A stretch of 64,000 nucleotides of DNA, taken from the NCBI GenBank assembly GCA_949357655.1, contig CASHTG010000003.1, positions 992,001-1,056,000 on the forward strand, given 5' to 3'. Below are positions 1 through 12,103 of this stretch, one piece after another. Source of the DNA: Parascedosporium putredinis (lineage: Eukaryota; Ascomycota; Sordariomycetes; Microascales; Microascaceae). The notes under the pieces were generated by a model. It did no database searches. It had not been told where the DNA came from and saw only the letters and a list, made by a program, of their open reading frames with translations. The translations under genes and the position numbers were made by a program. Within the stretch, counting starts at the first letter, position 1; each line of letters opens with the position of its first letter.

Positions 1-1613
1 TCTGCTTCGGGTCGTTGTCGACACTGTGGCTCTGAGCTCTGTACTTGTTCGAATCCGGCAAGGGCTGGATGACATCAACGGGAGACGCGAATATTATGGG
101 GAGTGCGCTACCACTAGAAACTTGAGGGAATTGCCCTTGATGGTGAACAAACCTCGCTCGAATTCTTGTTCTAGCGCTGAGAGCAGATTATTAGGCCTTC
201 TTCATCATTTTCCGACCAAAGTGAGAAAGGCAAAAGGGAAACAAGTCTGTCCGTAGTTCCAACCGTCCGCGTTTGGGCAGCTTGACGCAATATTGTATCC
301 ACCGCCTATTTCAATGTTCTCTGCAAGCTCCACTACGGAGCGTCCAGAGGGCCCAACCTTACGTTTATAGCGGGGTGGCAAAAGTAGATTAGTTTTTTTT
401 TTTTTTTCTCCTTCTTTCCCGCATGTTTTCGTCTTTTTACGGGGGACATTGGTTTGCAAGGCTTGGGCAAGGCAAGAACAGAATCGTCTTCAACATGGCA
501 CTGGACGGTGCCCTATGGAGCTGTTCCTGAGATCTTCGACGACGTAGATGCAGAGTATTGAAACATACAGCCCTGGAGGGATTGGCACCCTTTGAAGTGA
601 GGAAAAGTAATGTGGACGCTGCTGTCATTGTCGACCAGCCACTGGTGCCGAGCAGATCGACTGGTTCGATACATAGGCTCTTGTCTCTCCCTGTGTCCCG
701 CTGTGCAGTAGTCTACGAGCACAGGGAATTTGTGTGATTGAATTTGGGCCTCCACAGGAAGGATCTAGCTTTGCATGAGACCGCATGGGGACACAACCGA
801 TGGCGGTAGAACTGCATGAGCTTGCCATCGAGGAGATGCATTTTGGGGCTGGCCATGATCCTGCCTGACTAACTGTTTGGTGATAGGTTATCTAGTAGTA
901 TACTGTGAAAACGAAAAGAAGGATGAATGAAGTAGGAAACGAGGGGGAAAAAGAGAAAGAAAAAGGCCCGCTGGCAACTTGCAGACAACAGCCTGAGTTC
1001 ACACGGCTCAAGCAACTGAGCGTCCACCGTATTATCTTGTTTTGAGCTCAGAGCAAAGGTCTCTTTTTGCCCCAAGGGTAATCGTGGTGACAAGATCTGG
1101 CACGTGCGCTGACGTAATGCTTCCCTGTTTGGGGCCTTTCGAGCAGGTCGAGGTAAAGTGACTGCAGGACTGAGCCACCAGCAGGCGTGCATCGGCAAAC
1201 CGGGGGTGGGAGCTTCTACTATTCATCCGCGCCAGCGAAACGCGGCCTGCGACATCTCATCTTGGCCCATCTCGCAACCAGCCCATTCCCAAACGGAGGA
1301 CCACGCAGCTATCTTTCGTGCACTTGAGCCATCGAGGAAGCTGCTTCTCAAACCCCTCGACCGTCTCCATAATACACGAATCCATATCCGCGATATATCG
1401 GGCCATCGAACGAAGAATAACGCCGAGACCCCCTCGAGAAGCCCCCGCTCCGCGCTGCGCGTCTGCCTTGTCGTAAGCTCCACCGGCGAGCTGTCGCCGC
1501 CATCCCCTTTCTCTCGAGCGGAATAAAGCGCCTCCCGGCCCCCGGCTTCCTCCCTCCCGACCCACCGATTCCGCAAGACTTTGCTTCCCGACAAGGGGAC
1601 GCGAAAATCAATC
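1..1613. other. Region without a supportable gene
   Basis: No open stretch here looks like a conserved protein. The minus strand around 590-650 encodes a short stretch reading WLVDNDSSVHIT. It loosely resembles the protease motif of copia-type retroelements with the catalytic DSG changed, but it is too short to call. The last several hundred bases are probably the promoter and 5' leader of the gene starting at 1614. Confidence 0.4.
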
Positions 1614-2345
1614 ATGGACTTCGCTCCATATCAATCGTCTCCCCGGAGACCGGCCGGCCCTCCTTCTCCCCGTAAGCGAGCAGCGCTCGCCCCGCGTCTC
1701 GACCGACTTCATCCGTCGCTCCCTCTCTCCTTTCCAGCGCCCTAGTCCCCCACCTCTTCAGCACCCTCAACCTCAGAGAAGCTGGCAGCCCACGATCCCA
1801 GGGTCCTACCCCTCCGCCGATGCATACAGGGAAGGCGTGAGCGAGTTCGACACGAGTCTGGGCATCCGTCTCGACTATGAAGCTGCTCTTGCGTATCTTG
1901 CGCTTCCACCTATTGGAGCTATAATACTGCTGATAATGGAAAGGAACAGCGATTACGTGAGGTATGTGGACTAGAGTCCGCTCATCAGAACGACCCTGAG
2001 TAATTGGTCTAATACCAGCCGATTGGCCTCAATTATTAACGCTCGTTTGCCTCTAGATTCCACGCTTGGCAGGCCGCCCTAATCTTTACGGCAATTCTCA
2101 TCTTCCACATTGTCTTCTCCTGGTCGAGCTTCCTGAGCTGGGTCTTCTTCCTCGCCGATCTCGCGCTGATGGCATTCCTTGCTCTCCGAGCATATCAAGA
2201 TGCGGACACGTTAGATAGGTATGCAATGCGGAATAGCTATTCCCGGGTGTCAACGCTCTATACTGACCCGGAATTTCTTCTTTCATTTAGGTACGAAGTA
2301 CCATTCTTTGGTCAAATCGCTGGCAGATTCCTCGATGACGAATGA
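1614..2345 (+). CDS. Tic20/DUF4870-like small membrane protein
   Basis: A conserved fungal integral membrane protein with no established biochemical role; the family is related to Tic20/DUF4870 multi-pass proteins. The start at 1614 gives MDFAPYQSS, an N-terminus I recognise in fungal homologues. A proline-rich region and a soluble stretch containing SYPSADAYREG follow. Then come hydrophobic segments (LAYLALPPIGAIILLIM and AALIFTAILIFHIVFSW... through FLADLALMAFLALRAY) and a final exon ending RFLDDE. I see three introns: donor GTAAGC near 1671 with acceptor probably at 1745, GTATGT near 1960 to CTCTAG near 2057, and GTATGC near 2219 to ATTTAG near 2290. Exon 1 reads in frame with the rest only if the C run at 1641-1644 is one base longer. 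Family identity is fairly sure; function is unknown. Confidence 0.7.
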
Positions 2346-2878
2346 TAGGGCTACGCCTGTTCCCTGCTCCCCATGCCCTTTGAGAAAATACACCCTTTTG
2401 CCATTTTCTTCTATATGTCACTTGAACTCAATGGTCACTTATCCCTCTGAGGTGCTATGTTTTCTTCTTCTTCTTCTTCTTCTTCTTCTTCTTCTTCTTC
2501 TTCTTCTTCTTCTTCTCTTTCTCTCTTTCTCTCTTTTCGTCTGTTAGTCCGGCGATGTACATGTACACATATTATAATAGTCCCCGTGGTAGGGTTGACG
2601 AAGTACGCCCCGGATAGGGTTGGTGGTTGGCCGGTTTTAGCATTGTCACATGAGTTCCTTTTACATATGTTGAAATATGTTGATATTCGTTCATAACGTA
2701 CATGATTTTGCAATTTACAAAAAGACTGGAAGCCCAACTCTTGAAAAAACAGGTAAACAAAGAGGAATAAGAAACACAGAGACAGCTAGGAAAATCGTGA
2801 GTTTTATGTTCTCTTGTCGGTTTAGGCCCTTCAATTACGCAACACCCCTTCAACCTTCAATTGCCGCCTTTTGTGTTC
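2346..2878. other. Intergenic, convergent gene ends
   Basis: Lies between two convergent genes and holds their 3' regions plus a (TTC)n microsatellite. The glutamate-rich and serine-rich open frames here are translations of that repeat. Confidence 0.6.
2461..2516. repeat. (TTC)n microsatellite
   Basis: About 17-18 uninterrupted TTC units followed by a pyrimidine-rich CTTTCTCTCTTTCTC tail. It sits about 115 bases downstream of the stop at 2345, probably in or near that gene's 3' UTR. The length may vary between strains. Confidence 0.95.
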
Positions 2879-4824
2879 TTACAGCTCCTGCCTTAGCTCT
2901 TCAGCGGCATCCCCAGCTGCCTGGGTGCCCTTGCTGATCTGCTTGGCAACCCAGTCCCAGGTGGTTCGGAAGCTCTCTCCTAGCTTGGCGAGGATGGTAC
3001 CGCTGGGGCTGCTTGTGCCATAGCGGTAGTAGGTAAACTGTTTACGGGCCTCAGCACGAAGTTGGTCCAAGGTAGACCCTTGTGGGACAGGCTACCTCTG
3101 GAGTTAGCAATGGTCATCGTATGCTCAAGGGGGCTGGAAAATCAACTTACAATGCCGTAGCTCTCGAGGTAAGGCTTGAGATCGCTCTCGCTCCAGGTGT
3201 CGAAAGCGTTGGCCTTAGCAGTAGCGGTGGCCTGGGCAAGGTAGCTGGTGGCAGAGCTCCACTGGGCGCCGCCGGCAGCAGAAGCGGAGTCATAGGCGGA
3301 CTGAGCAGCGGTCAGGAGCTCGTCTCGGGTGGAAGTAGCCTTTTCGGCGGTAGCCTTGGCGGCAGCGTCGCCGCTGGACAAAAGGTAGTTCCTGCAAGCG
3401 AGGTTAGTATTTGGAATTGTCCCCTAACCCTGGCGGGGGTTCCACTCACTTTAGGTTCTCGATGGACCAATCGTCAAAGGTCCATCCCCCGGCAGCGATA
3501 TGAGCGTTCTTTCGGACAAGGGCACGAAGCTCGTCGACGTTGGAATTCTGGGGAACAGGGATGCCGCGGGCATCAAGGTACGACTTCAAACGGCTCTGGG
3601 ACCATGTGCCGGTCGCCTTGTCGAAGGCGTCTTGGATCATCAAGGCGGCACTATCGGTCGCCTTGGCGAATTGGTTACCGGCGCTAGATGTGGCGGCACC
3701 GAACTTTCCGGCGGTATCTTCGCCGAGGACGCGAGCGCGATGCTTGCGGATGAGAGCACGGAGCTCATTAGCCTTGGTTCCTTGGGGAACTACATTCGAG
3801 AGTGTTAGTACGGAAGAATCTCGCTTCGGCTGATTTGTGGTGACGCACCTGTGATGGCGTTCTCATCGCAGAACTTCTTGAGCTGTGACTCGGACCATGT
3901 GTCGAGAACTTTGTCGGAGACGCTGGCGAAAGCGGACTGAATGGCCTCGGAGGCGGTGGAGGTGGCATCCTGCTCCTTGAGATACGCGATACGAGCATTT
4001 CGTCGGACAGCAGCGACGAGTTTGTCGCGCTAGAGTTATGTCAGACTTGAGTTTCATCCTTCCCATTTCGTGGTAAAAGGGTTCTTCTTACGTTCTTGGG
4101 CTGAGGCACGGAAACCCCACGCTCATCCAGCCACTTCTTCAGATCAGAGGCTATAGATATCGTTAGTTGTGTCGAACGTCGAAGCCTTTATGGGTTGAAC
4201 CTACTGGACCAGGTGTTGTAGAGCCAGTCACCGGGATAAGCAGATGTTTCGCCAGCCTTCTGGGCAACGGTCTCGTAGTTGGAGCGAACTTTCTGGAGCA
4301 TGACGTCATGCGTACGGGGTTGGGGCACAGGAATGTCGTGCTTATCGCAGAAAGCCTTGAGCTGGCTCTCGCTCCAGCTGTCGAAGATCCAGTCCTTGAC
4401 ATTGCTCCAGGCGTTCTGGGCATTGTCTTCGGTCTCGTACCACGTCGACTTGACGCGGTTCAGGAGCGTGTCCTTGTTAGCCTTGACATCACGCTCGATC
4501 TCCTGACCCTTGGACTGCAAAAACGTCTGGAGCCTTTCAGCATCCCAATCATTGTAGGGGTTACGACATGGTTATCCCAGTTCTTTTCCACAATGTTTTG
4601 GAGGTCCTTTCGGTCTGAGGCAGCGGGGTAGGGGATGTTGTGGTCGGATAGCCATCGCTCAAGCTCGGTCTGGTGCCACTTGTTATACGCTGTGAGGATC
4701 AAGAGTTAGCCACAAACTGAACATCCCATTCAAATCATATTCGTTTCCGCGTACCAGTATTGGAAACCCTAGCAGAGGCTTCTACAGCCAGTACGGCCAG
4801 AAGAATGGCGTTTGAAACCTTCAT
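2879..4824 (-). CDS. Msc1/Ish1-domain stress-response protein
   Basis: Fungal Msc1/Ish1 family (meiotic sister-chromatid recombination protein 1; S. pombe Ish1 is stress-induced and at the nuclear envelope). The first exon (4824-4755) encodes MKVSNAILLAVLAVEASARV, a typical signal peptide, so the protein enters the secretory pathway. The rest is a chain of Ish1 repeats with the hallmark W-[ST]-x-[SD]-x-L-[KR]-x-[FY]-L/C pattern: ELERWLSDHNIPYP, SWSESQLKAFCDKHDIPVP, TWSESDLKPYLESYGI, SQSRLKSYLDARGIPVP and others. The C-terminus ends AAEELRQEL. Several short introns separate the repeats, for example around 4690-4754, 4141-4200 and 4030-4090. Exon 2 shifts frame at the G run 4557-4560; one extra base restores YNDWDAERLQ. 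The QEL end is not a canonical HDEL. Confidence 0.85.
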
Positions 4825-6853
4825 TGTACTATAGGGATGGGTTCTAGTGAGAATGAGTTCACTGGGGGACTGCGTGGTAGTTTCGAAATGGACGGGTTAA
4901 AAAGGACAATTAGATGTAGTCGAGTCCTACTATTGTGTTTGATTTTACAATATTACACACATAAAGGGAGACAGGAAGGAGAGCAGTAAGAAATTTGGGA
5001 ATTTCCTTTTTAAAGAGAAGGGCTATGGGGATGGAACGACCAGTGCAATCATCACGTCACCGGAAGGTCACTGGAAGGTGCGACGGTGTGGCTAGCTTCA
5101 TCTTTCAAATCTGGAGCATCTGTACCGGGCAACACGGCCTGGAGTGACGAAGCACGCACCTCCTAGGGAGACTCGGGAGGCTTAAAGGTGATCGTCAGTT
5201 GAATCAGGACAATAGTGTCGTCATTCTTCTGCGCTGGGCGATCTAGTGCATGACGAACCAGCCGCCACATAGGTATCCAACCACACCGGAAGCCCACTCG
5301 TGGCACATGTCGACCGCCATGTCTGATAGCAAGCTCCGCACACATATGAAAAGGAGAAGGGAGAAAAAAAATACCAGGTAGCTCCCTGCCCTAGAGAGAA
5401 TTCATTGGGAACTCTAGTACTGTTTGAGTTGCTCGCTCCATTCCTTGGTTTTGATCCACCGTGTGTTTGGCTTTGACGAACTCACAACCCAAAATAACGT
5501 CACTGTCCACACCATTGGGTTAGTGTGGCATCGGTCTCTTCTTGTTCGTGTACAGGAGGTGTGGGACGAAACGAAACACGCTTAGTCAGTTGCTGCTCGC
5601 TCATTCACAAAGTTTTCTCTCGACCAGGGAATAATACAAGAGGTGGTTCAAGCAAGGCACAAGGCAAGCTAAATTTTAGTACTTGAGGAGTATTAACCTT
5701 GCTTTCACCTCAAATTAATTCGTCCCATCGGAGTTGGATCATGGAGAAGCGTGATTCTGCCAGTCTCGATGCCCTCACTAGGCAAACCAGTTCTTTTTGT
5801 CTTTTCTAGGTTGCAAGTCCCATTGTAGCTAGGGATAAATTCCCATCGCTCATTGCGGTTGACCTTGAAGGAATTGTTTCACAACTCTCGCAGCAGCAAG
5901 ATTATCACAGCTAGCTAGCTCTATTCGACAGGACCATCTCCTGTGTCCTATCTCCCCACCCTTCATGTCTGATGACTGCTACCAATTGTCGCCAGGTAGC
6001 TTTTAAGGCAGATTTATGCTGACTCATTTTCGTAGTCCATTGTCTGACGAGAGATCAATGGATTGGATGTGACGGGTTTGAAGATAATGGACCAAATCTC
6101 TTAGCTCACTCGTGCCTTCGGCCGAGTTGGCGCTGGGGCAATTGGGAGAGATCAGCAGAAATGGGCCCGGACCGTCTGGCGGGAGTCAAACCCGAGCTCC
6201 AAACTAGAAGTCAGCACTTCATCAACGTTTTAGGGCTCGGATCCAGCCGCAGAAGCCTAACCGTTTCGAAACGGTTTAGCTGAAGGAGGGGCGGCAGAGA
6301 GCACGTCCCCGCCCACGGCTAAGGAAAATGAAAGCTCGCTGACAGGGGCCAGCCCCCACTACCCACTACGCCGCCGCAACTCCAAAGGCGCTAGTCCCTC
6401 TGGAAGCCCATCAAGGCTCCTACACAACCCCTAAAAAACAAGGGTCCTGTTCCAATATTGCAGCCGTGGACTTGAAGCGAAATTTCCTCCAAACACTCGA
6501 TAAAGAGTGGACACTCCTTGGCGGGGTTTTGTCAAACTCCCGATGCCCCGTGGAGGCCTCCCTCCTTGCCTTCACCTGCTGGATCCGTCCAATGAAAGTT
6601 CAATGGATCCAGAGATGCGTCCCGTTAGGATAGCACCTCGGGAAGGCCCTTCCTTCCCCCATGAGGCCAGGATGGACCCGTCCGTTAGCCCTCTGCCTTG
6701 CCCCTCCTCTTATGGCCCCTTCCCCGCCTCCTTTGCCCTTTCTTTTTCTACTTCGTTTGAAGTTCCCCTCCTTCTTCCCTTGTTCGTCTTCACAACTCAA
6801 GAATTTACCTCTGCATCATAAACCGCTGACACTTTCCGTACCTTGCTCCCCCG
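4825..6853. other. Long intergenic region, divergent promoters
   Basis: About 2 kb between the divergent Msc1 and WW-protein genes. No conserved coding sequence found. It contains a perfect palindrome at 6259-6276. Confidence 0.6.
6259..6276. promoter_or_regulatory. 18-bp perfect palindrome, possible regulator site
   Basis: AACCGTTTCGAAACGGTT is a perfect inverted repeat that contains CCG-N8-CGG, the spacing style of sites bound by dimeric Zn2Cys6 regulators. It lies about 580 bases upstream of the WW-protein start. The role is inferred from symmetry only. Confidence 0.35.
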
Positions 6854-8087
6854 ATGTCCTTTTTCAAAAGCTCACCCAAGAGTTTGATACGCTCACCTCG
6901 TCCTTCGGGGATAAGAAGGACGAGACCCCGGCCCAGAGCCACGGGGGTGGCGGCCAACGGGACTACCGTAAGTTAAAAGTAACCCCCATCTTGAGGCTTG
7001 GGCTAGTCTTCATCGCTTGCTGGGAACGGTTGCCCTCCTTAGTTTTTGCCACCCCGATGTGGGGACTACCCAAGAGACAGAGAAACTGACATGCTTTCCG
7101 AGCAGCCCAGCCAGGCTATCATCAGCCTTACCAGGGAGGCGGATCGCCTTACCCTCCCCAACAGCAGCAGAGCTACCCACCACAAGGCTACCAAGGAGGA
7201 GGTCAGCCTCCTTACCAGCAGCAGCACGGCTACAGTTCGCCGCCTGAGCAACAACCTTATCAGGGTTATGGCGCTCCTCCTTCCCAGCAACATGGATATG
7301 GCGCTCCACCTCCTTCTGGTCCGCCAAGCGGCCCCCGATGCCGGAAAACCTGCCTCCTCTGCCTCAGGGCTGGGTAGCGCAGTGGGACTCCCAACAGAGC
7401 AGATATTACTATGCTGAGCAAGCAACCGGCCGCACCCAGTGGGAACGACCTCTGCCTCCAGGCTATTCGGCGAACCCCCATGGGCGGTAGTGACCATACT
7501 CGAGGGCACGGAGTTCCTTATGCAGGGGGCCATGGAGACTATTCTCATGGTGGACAGTACGGCGGTGGCCATGGTGGCCATGGCGGCTATGGCGGTCATC
7601 ATGGTGACAGTCACTACGGTGATGGACATCATAAAGAAAAGAAGAGCGGAAAGAGTGGCATGCTCATGGGCGCAGCCGGAGGTCTCGCCGTCGGTGCTAT
7701 TGGAGGCGCCTTGGTCGCCAACGCTCTCAGTATGGCATTCACTGTCCTGTTTCCGCTTGCTCTTCCGACTATTGGTAACTAACATTTGCTTTAGGTGATT
7801 CGGATGATGAACAACACCACCACCATTACTATGGCGCCCCAGCTCCGCAGGCGGGTTATGGTGGTTACCAAGATCCCAGCATGCCTCCCGCTGTACTCCC
7901 TCCTACTGATGTTGACGGCAGCAGTGTGTCCTCGAGTGACCGTGAGGAGGTTGAGGAGGCTCGGGCAGAGTATGAAGAGGCTCTCAGAAACGCCGCAGAT
8001 TCAGATGCGAGCAGCAGCGACCTCGAGGAATTGGAAGAAGCCCGTGAGGAATACGAAGAAATTTACGAGGAGGTTTACGAAGATTAA
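6854..8087 (+). CDS. WW-domain protein with Gly/His-rich middle and acidic tail
   Basis: An adaptor-type protein of unknown pathway. WW domains bind proline-rich (PPxY) ligands. The N-terminus reads MSFFKKLTQEFDTL once the A run at 6866-6869 is lengthened by one. Next is a low-complexity region rich in Gln, Tyr, Pro and Gly (about 7135-7340). A WW domain follows (LPQGWVAQWDSQQSRYYYAE, then TGRTQWERPLPPGY; both signature Trp and the Tyr cluster present). After it come a Gly/His-rich segment (HGGHGGYGGHHGD), a basic KEKKSGKSG stretch, a glycine-zipper-like hydrophobic patch (GAAGGLAVGAIGGALVANAL) and an acidic Ser/Glu C-terminus (EELEEAREEYEE). Introns are near 6967-7134 and 7719-7794. Frame breaks at the C runs 7332-7336 and 7475-7479 look artefactual. 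The glycine zipper could insert in membranes. Confidence 0.75.
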
Positions 8088-9079
8088 GCATAGATAACGA
8101 ACTTCTATTTTCTTATCCTTTTCCTGTTTGATGGCCTAGGATTTCCTTTGCATTCACCTGATATGCTAGGTATGCCCGCATATCTAGGCGTTGCGAGGAA
8201 AAGGAGGGTGGGGGAACCCATGAGAGAGAAGAACCAACATTAGGGACCGAAAGAACAAGTAAATAATAACGTTATAGTCCCCCATTCAGCATTTTCCATT
8301 CTTGCTTCAAGCGAATAAGACGGAAACTGCCATGATAAGAGCACCATCAATTCCCAATGTGTCGATTTCTTGCAGCACGACGCGCGTAAGACGTTGATGA
8401 TTGGTAGTCGCATGAAAATAGCACATATGCTCTGTTGCGCCATTCCATTTCCCGAGCTGAGCAGCCCGTTCTCGTGCTTCTCGACACCAATCCTATTAGT
8501 ATACCCGATGCGGGATTTCCCACACAGCTGGGCTGACGAGGGGTGATAAGTCCTGCCTTGGGCTGCAGCATTGCGAGAACACAGACGACCCCCTGGGCTG
8601 CCTCCCCAGGCTACCAGCCGTGCCGCCGGCTGCTACGGCAGCCAAACGGTTTGTCTCTGTCGATTCTGCCATTTTCTAACCCTCCAACGCCGCCAAAACA
8701 CGACTGAAATCACTGTCTGGATTTTTGTTTTCTTCCCCCACCTCGTCACATTTTTGGCTTGGCGCTGAGGGGTCAGGGACCCCGAAATCAGCCCAATCGT
8801 GCCCCCTCCTTTTCCATCTCTCGATGGGCCACTGACACGAGTATGGTGTTCTGGGCTCCGTTCGCGTGCGCGCGCGCCGCCTTCCTCATTCATCAGCCTC
8901 CACATCCCCACACTACGTACCTCACACACGCCCCCGAATTTATTGGCGCCTCGGAACCCCTCCATCCCGCCGCTAAAGAAAACTCGAGCGGAATCCTCAT
9001 TGCGACTTCTCCTCACCCCCAACCTCACATTCTTCTTCACCAGATTTTGGACTAGAGCTTATTTCGTAGTCTAGCCATC
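8088..9079. other. Intergenic, metacaspase promoter
   Basis: Holds the 3' end of the WW gene and the probable promoter and 5' leader of the metacaspase gene. The last 300 bases are C-rich. No gene found. Confidence 0.6.
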
Positions 9080-10721
9080 ATGTCTTACTATCCGGGTCAG
9101 GGCCACGGGCACGACGGCGGCGGCGGTTACCCCGGCCAGGGGTACGGTGGTGGGTATGGGCATCCCCTCCTGGAGGCCAGCACTATCCCCCTCCGCAGGG
9201 ACAGTATCCCCCGCCCCAGCAGTATCAGCAACACCAACAGCACCAGCCCCAGGGCCAATACTATCCCCCTCGAGACCCTCCCCCTCCCACCTCGATCGTT
9301 ATGGGATGCCTAATCACCAAGGTGCGTCGCCGCTTGATTAACTCGAAGCCATCGATTTATCCTGCTGAAGATACTCGAAGCATGAGAATAAAAGTACCCA
9401 ATTGCCAATTTACGCGCGCTAATATCTTTCTCTTTTTTGTTTTCTTCTTTTAGGCGGGGACACGGTTATCAAGGCGGCGGCACTCGCTCAGGAGGATCTG
9501 CTCCACCTCCCCCACCTCACGGAGCGCAACAGTTTGGCCACGGCGCCCCAGAGGGCTATGCGTTCCAGTATTCCGACTGCTCGGGAAAGAGGAAGGCTCT
9601 TTTGATCGGCATCAACTACTTTGGCCAGGATGGCGAACTTCGCGGATGCATCAACGACGTTAAGAACGTGTCGGCCTTTTTGACCGAGAAGGGATACCGG
9701 CGCGAGGACATGGTCATCCTGACGGACGACCAGCAAGATCCTAGGAGCCACCCCACCAAGGACAACATCCTTAGGGGATGCATTGGCTCGTGGCCAACGC
9801 CCAGCCCAACGATGCCCTGTTCCTTCACTACTCTGGTATGGGTTATCCGAGCTTTCCTTAACTTACTCACCGTTTCGCGCCAGGTGGTAGACGCTAACCT
9901 AAAGGCGCTCGCGCTTCTGATGTTTAGGTCATGGAGGCCAGACAGAGGATCTCGATGGCGACGAGGAAGATGGTTCGGACGAGGTCATCTATCCCGTCGA
10001 CTTTAAGCAGGCCGGCCATATCGTGGATGACGAGATTCACCACATCGTTGTCAAGCCCTTGCAGCCTGGTGTTCGCCTCACTGCCATCTTCGACTCCTGC
10101 CACTCGGGCTCCGTCATGGACTTGCCCTACATCTACAGCACCAAGGGTGTACTCAAGGAACCTAACCTTGCCAAGGAGGCTGCTCAGGGCCTGTTCAGCG
10201 CATTCTCCGCCTATAGCCGCGGTGATGTTCTCGGTGCCGCCCAGAGCATCTTCGGCCTCGCCAAGTCCGCCGTCTCTGGGGATGGTGCCTATGAGAAGAC
10301 CAAGGAGACTCGCACCTCGCCCGCCGATGTTGTTATGTGGTCCGGTAGCAAGGATAGCCAGACTTCGTAAGTAGTTCTATGCGCCTTGATTCCCTTTCAC
10401 TCTATATTCCTTCTTTTTCTTTACTTTGAGGGGTGAGCTGGCTAACGCGAACGCTTCATCGACAGGGCCGACGCTACTATCAACTCTCAGGCTACCGGTG
10501 CCATGTCTTGGGCTTTCATGTCAGCCATGAAACAAAACCCTGAGCAGAGCTACGTCCAGCTCCTCAACAGTGTTCGAGATCTGCTCGAGGAAAAATACTC
10601 GCAGCTACCCCAACTCTCTGCTAGTCATCCTATTGGTAGGTTCACGCATGAATTTGACCGATCAGATCAAGCCATACTAACCCTGGAGTTTGTAGACACC
10701 AATCTGCGCTTCATCATGTAA
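9080..10721 (+). CDS. Type I metacaspase
   Basis: A caspase-fold cysteine protease that cleaves after Arg/Lys. Fungal type I metacaspases (Mca1/CasA group) act in proteostasis, ageing and stress-linked cell death. The N-terminal prodomain is Gly/Tyr/Pro/Gln-rich (MSYYPGQGHGHDGGGGYPGQ, then QYPPPQQYQQHQQ), typical of the fungal type. The p20 region starts at KRKALLIGINYFGQDGELRG and continues through NDVKNVSAFL. It carries the catalytic His in HYSGHGGQTEDLDGDEED and the catalytic Cys in IFDSCHSGSVMDLPY. The tail reads QATGAMSWAFMSAMKQNPEQ, then HPIDTNLRFIM and stop. Introns are near 9326-9455, 9837-9928, 10369-10466 and 10636-10696, the last with a TACTAAC branch site. Frame breaks at the C runs 9164-9167 and 9286-9288 and the G run 9774-9777 each resolve with one added base. 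Both catalytic residues are present, so an active protease is expected. Confidence 0.9.
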
Positions 10722-12103
10722 ATTTTGAATTTCGAGGAGCAGAGAAAGATGGCAGAACAGTCATTTGGGATTCGATGAGACATCTATTAGGGAGTGACCG
10801 GGTTAGAGAAAGTAAAATGAGAAGAAAAGAAAAGAAATTCACTTAGAGCCTTGAAGACCCTCACGTACACCGCCTTTGCCCTCTGTTCCAAGATCACCCT
10901 TAGATTTGTGTTGGGCGTGGCATCTCCGAGAGCAGGTTACAACCCGCGCTCGGTTTTTTATTCACCCTGATAGCTGCTTTTTTTCTTTTTGGGAAAGAAA
11001 AAGAAAAGACCACAACCCCTCTTTTTGGAGACGAGGCATCCTTAGCTAGGCCATGTACATGGCCATCCTCTTGATACTAGGTTCTCGCCCAAGTACGAGG
11101 CTATTCCTCCACATACCCAACTCTAAGACATCGGCAACAACTCGGATTCTTTCAGCCTCGCTTCACAAATTTTTGAAAATCGTTACGGTATGATGGGAAG
11201 GACCCTTGTTTCCAAAACGGCAGAGAATTCCCCTCCCGTACCTTTCCATGTGAGTTGATTGGGCGCCCTGGGCCTAGCTGGGTTTGCACTGCCTCATCAG
11301 CTCCGCGCCGGGCCATAGGGCGAAACAAGGTTCCGCGCCTCCGCATTCTGCGGACCCGGGTCCGAATCGGAATCGGGGCCTGGCGATCAGTAAATGGACA
11401 GCAAGAACGAGGGGAAGCCAGAAATTCGCCAAAAATAAAAGATGAACTGAATGGGGGTGGGCAAGCGACATGCCGATAGCGCAACAGAGTCGTATCTCGG
11501 CCACTTCCACCTTGGCCTATCGCCCCATCTGACGCTATCACGGGGCCTGACGACTGCGGGACAAGACTGGCGAGCGGGCCGGGATTATAGTGTGTGGCCA
11601 ATGGTGTGGAAGGACGGCGCCACACCGTCAAAGAAATAATGATCTTTTGTGGCGCCCTTTGATTCCTCTTGAAACGATAGCGCCGGTGTGGCCCGTCCCA
11701 AGTTGCTCGAGCTGAGCTCCCCACCTGGAGCTTCGAAAATGAAAATTAGAGAGGGATAAAGGCAATAAAACCGAGAAAACTAACGGCTGATAGTAGGGTC
11801 ACAAAGAGTTATTTGAGATGCAGTAGATTTGCCATCAGAAGGCTGGTTTCAATTCATCATAGCCGATTAGAACAAAGAAAAAAAAACCGGGTGAGGGACA
11901 TTGCAAAAAAGATCCGTCAAACGAAACAGTGGCATGTAAAATAGAAAGGGAATCGCGTTTTTCCTATGAATTTGCACAACATGTGCCTCAGCTTTCCATC
12001 CTATTATCCAAGTCCATGACCGAGGTGAGTAGAAGTGGGTGTCTCGGAGATTAAGTTGGTATCGGTTCGTCTGGCAAGGATTCAATTCAAGGTGTTCTGC
12101 TCT
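10722..12103. other. Intergenic, convergent gene ends
   Basis: Between the convergent metacaspase and CYSTM genes. The 190-codon minus-strand open frame at 11152-11724 has no recognisable domain and a composition like non-coding DNA. No gene called. Confidence 0.5.

Noticed and set aside
2435..2737. Minus-strand frame with a long poly-Glu stretch
   Set aside because: It is the translation of the (TTC)n microsatellite, with no conserved flanks.
6150..6235. tRNA gene
   Set aside because: A GGGTTTGACTCCC arm on the minus strand resembles a T arm, but no acceptor stem pairs and the D-arm-like piece is on the opposite strand.
11152..11724. 190-codon minus-strand frame as a gene
   Set aside because: Low-complexity, Arg/Pro/Ser-rich composition of chance open frames, with no motif or intron pattern.
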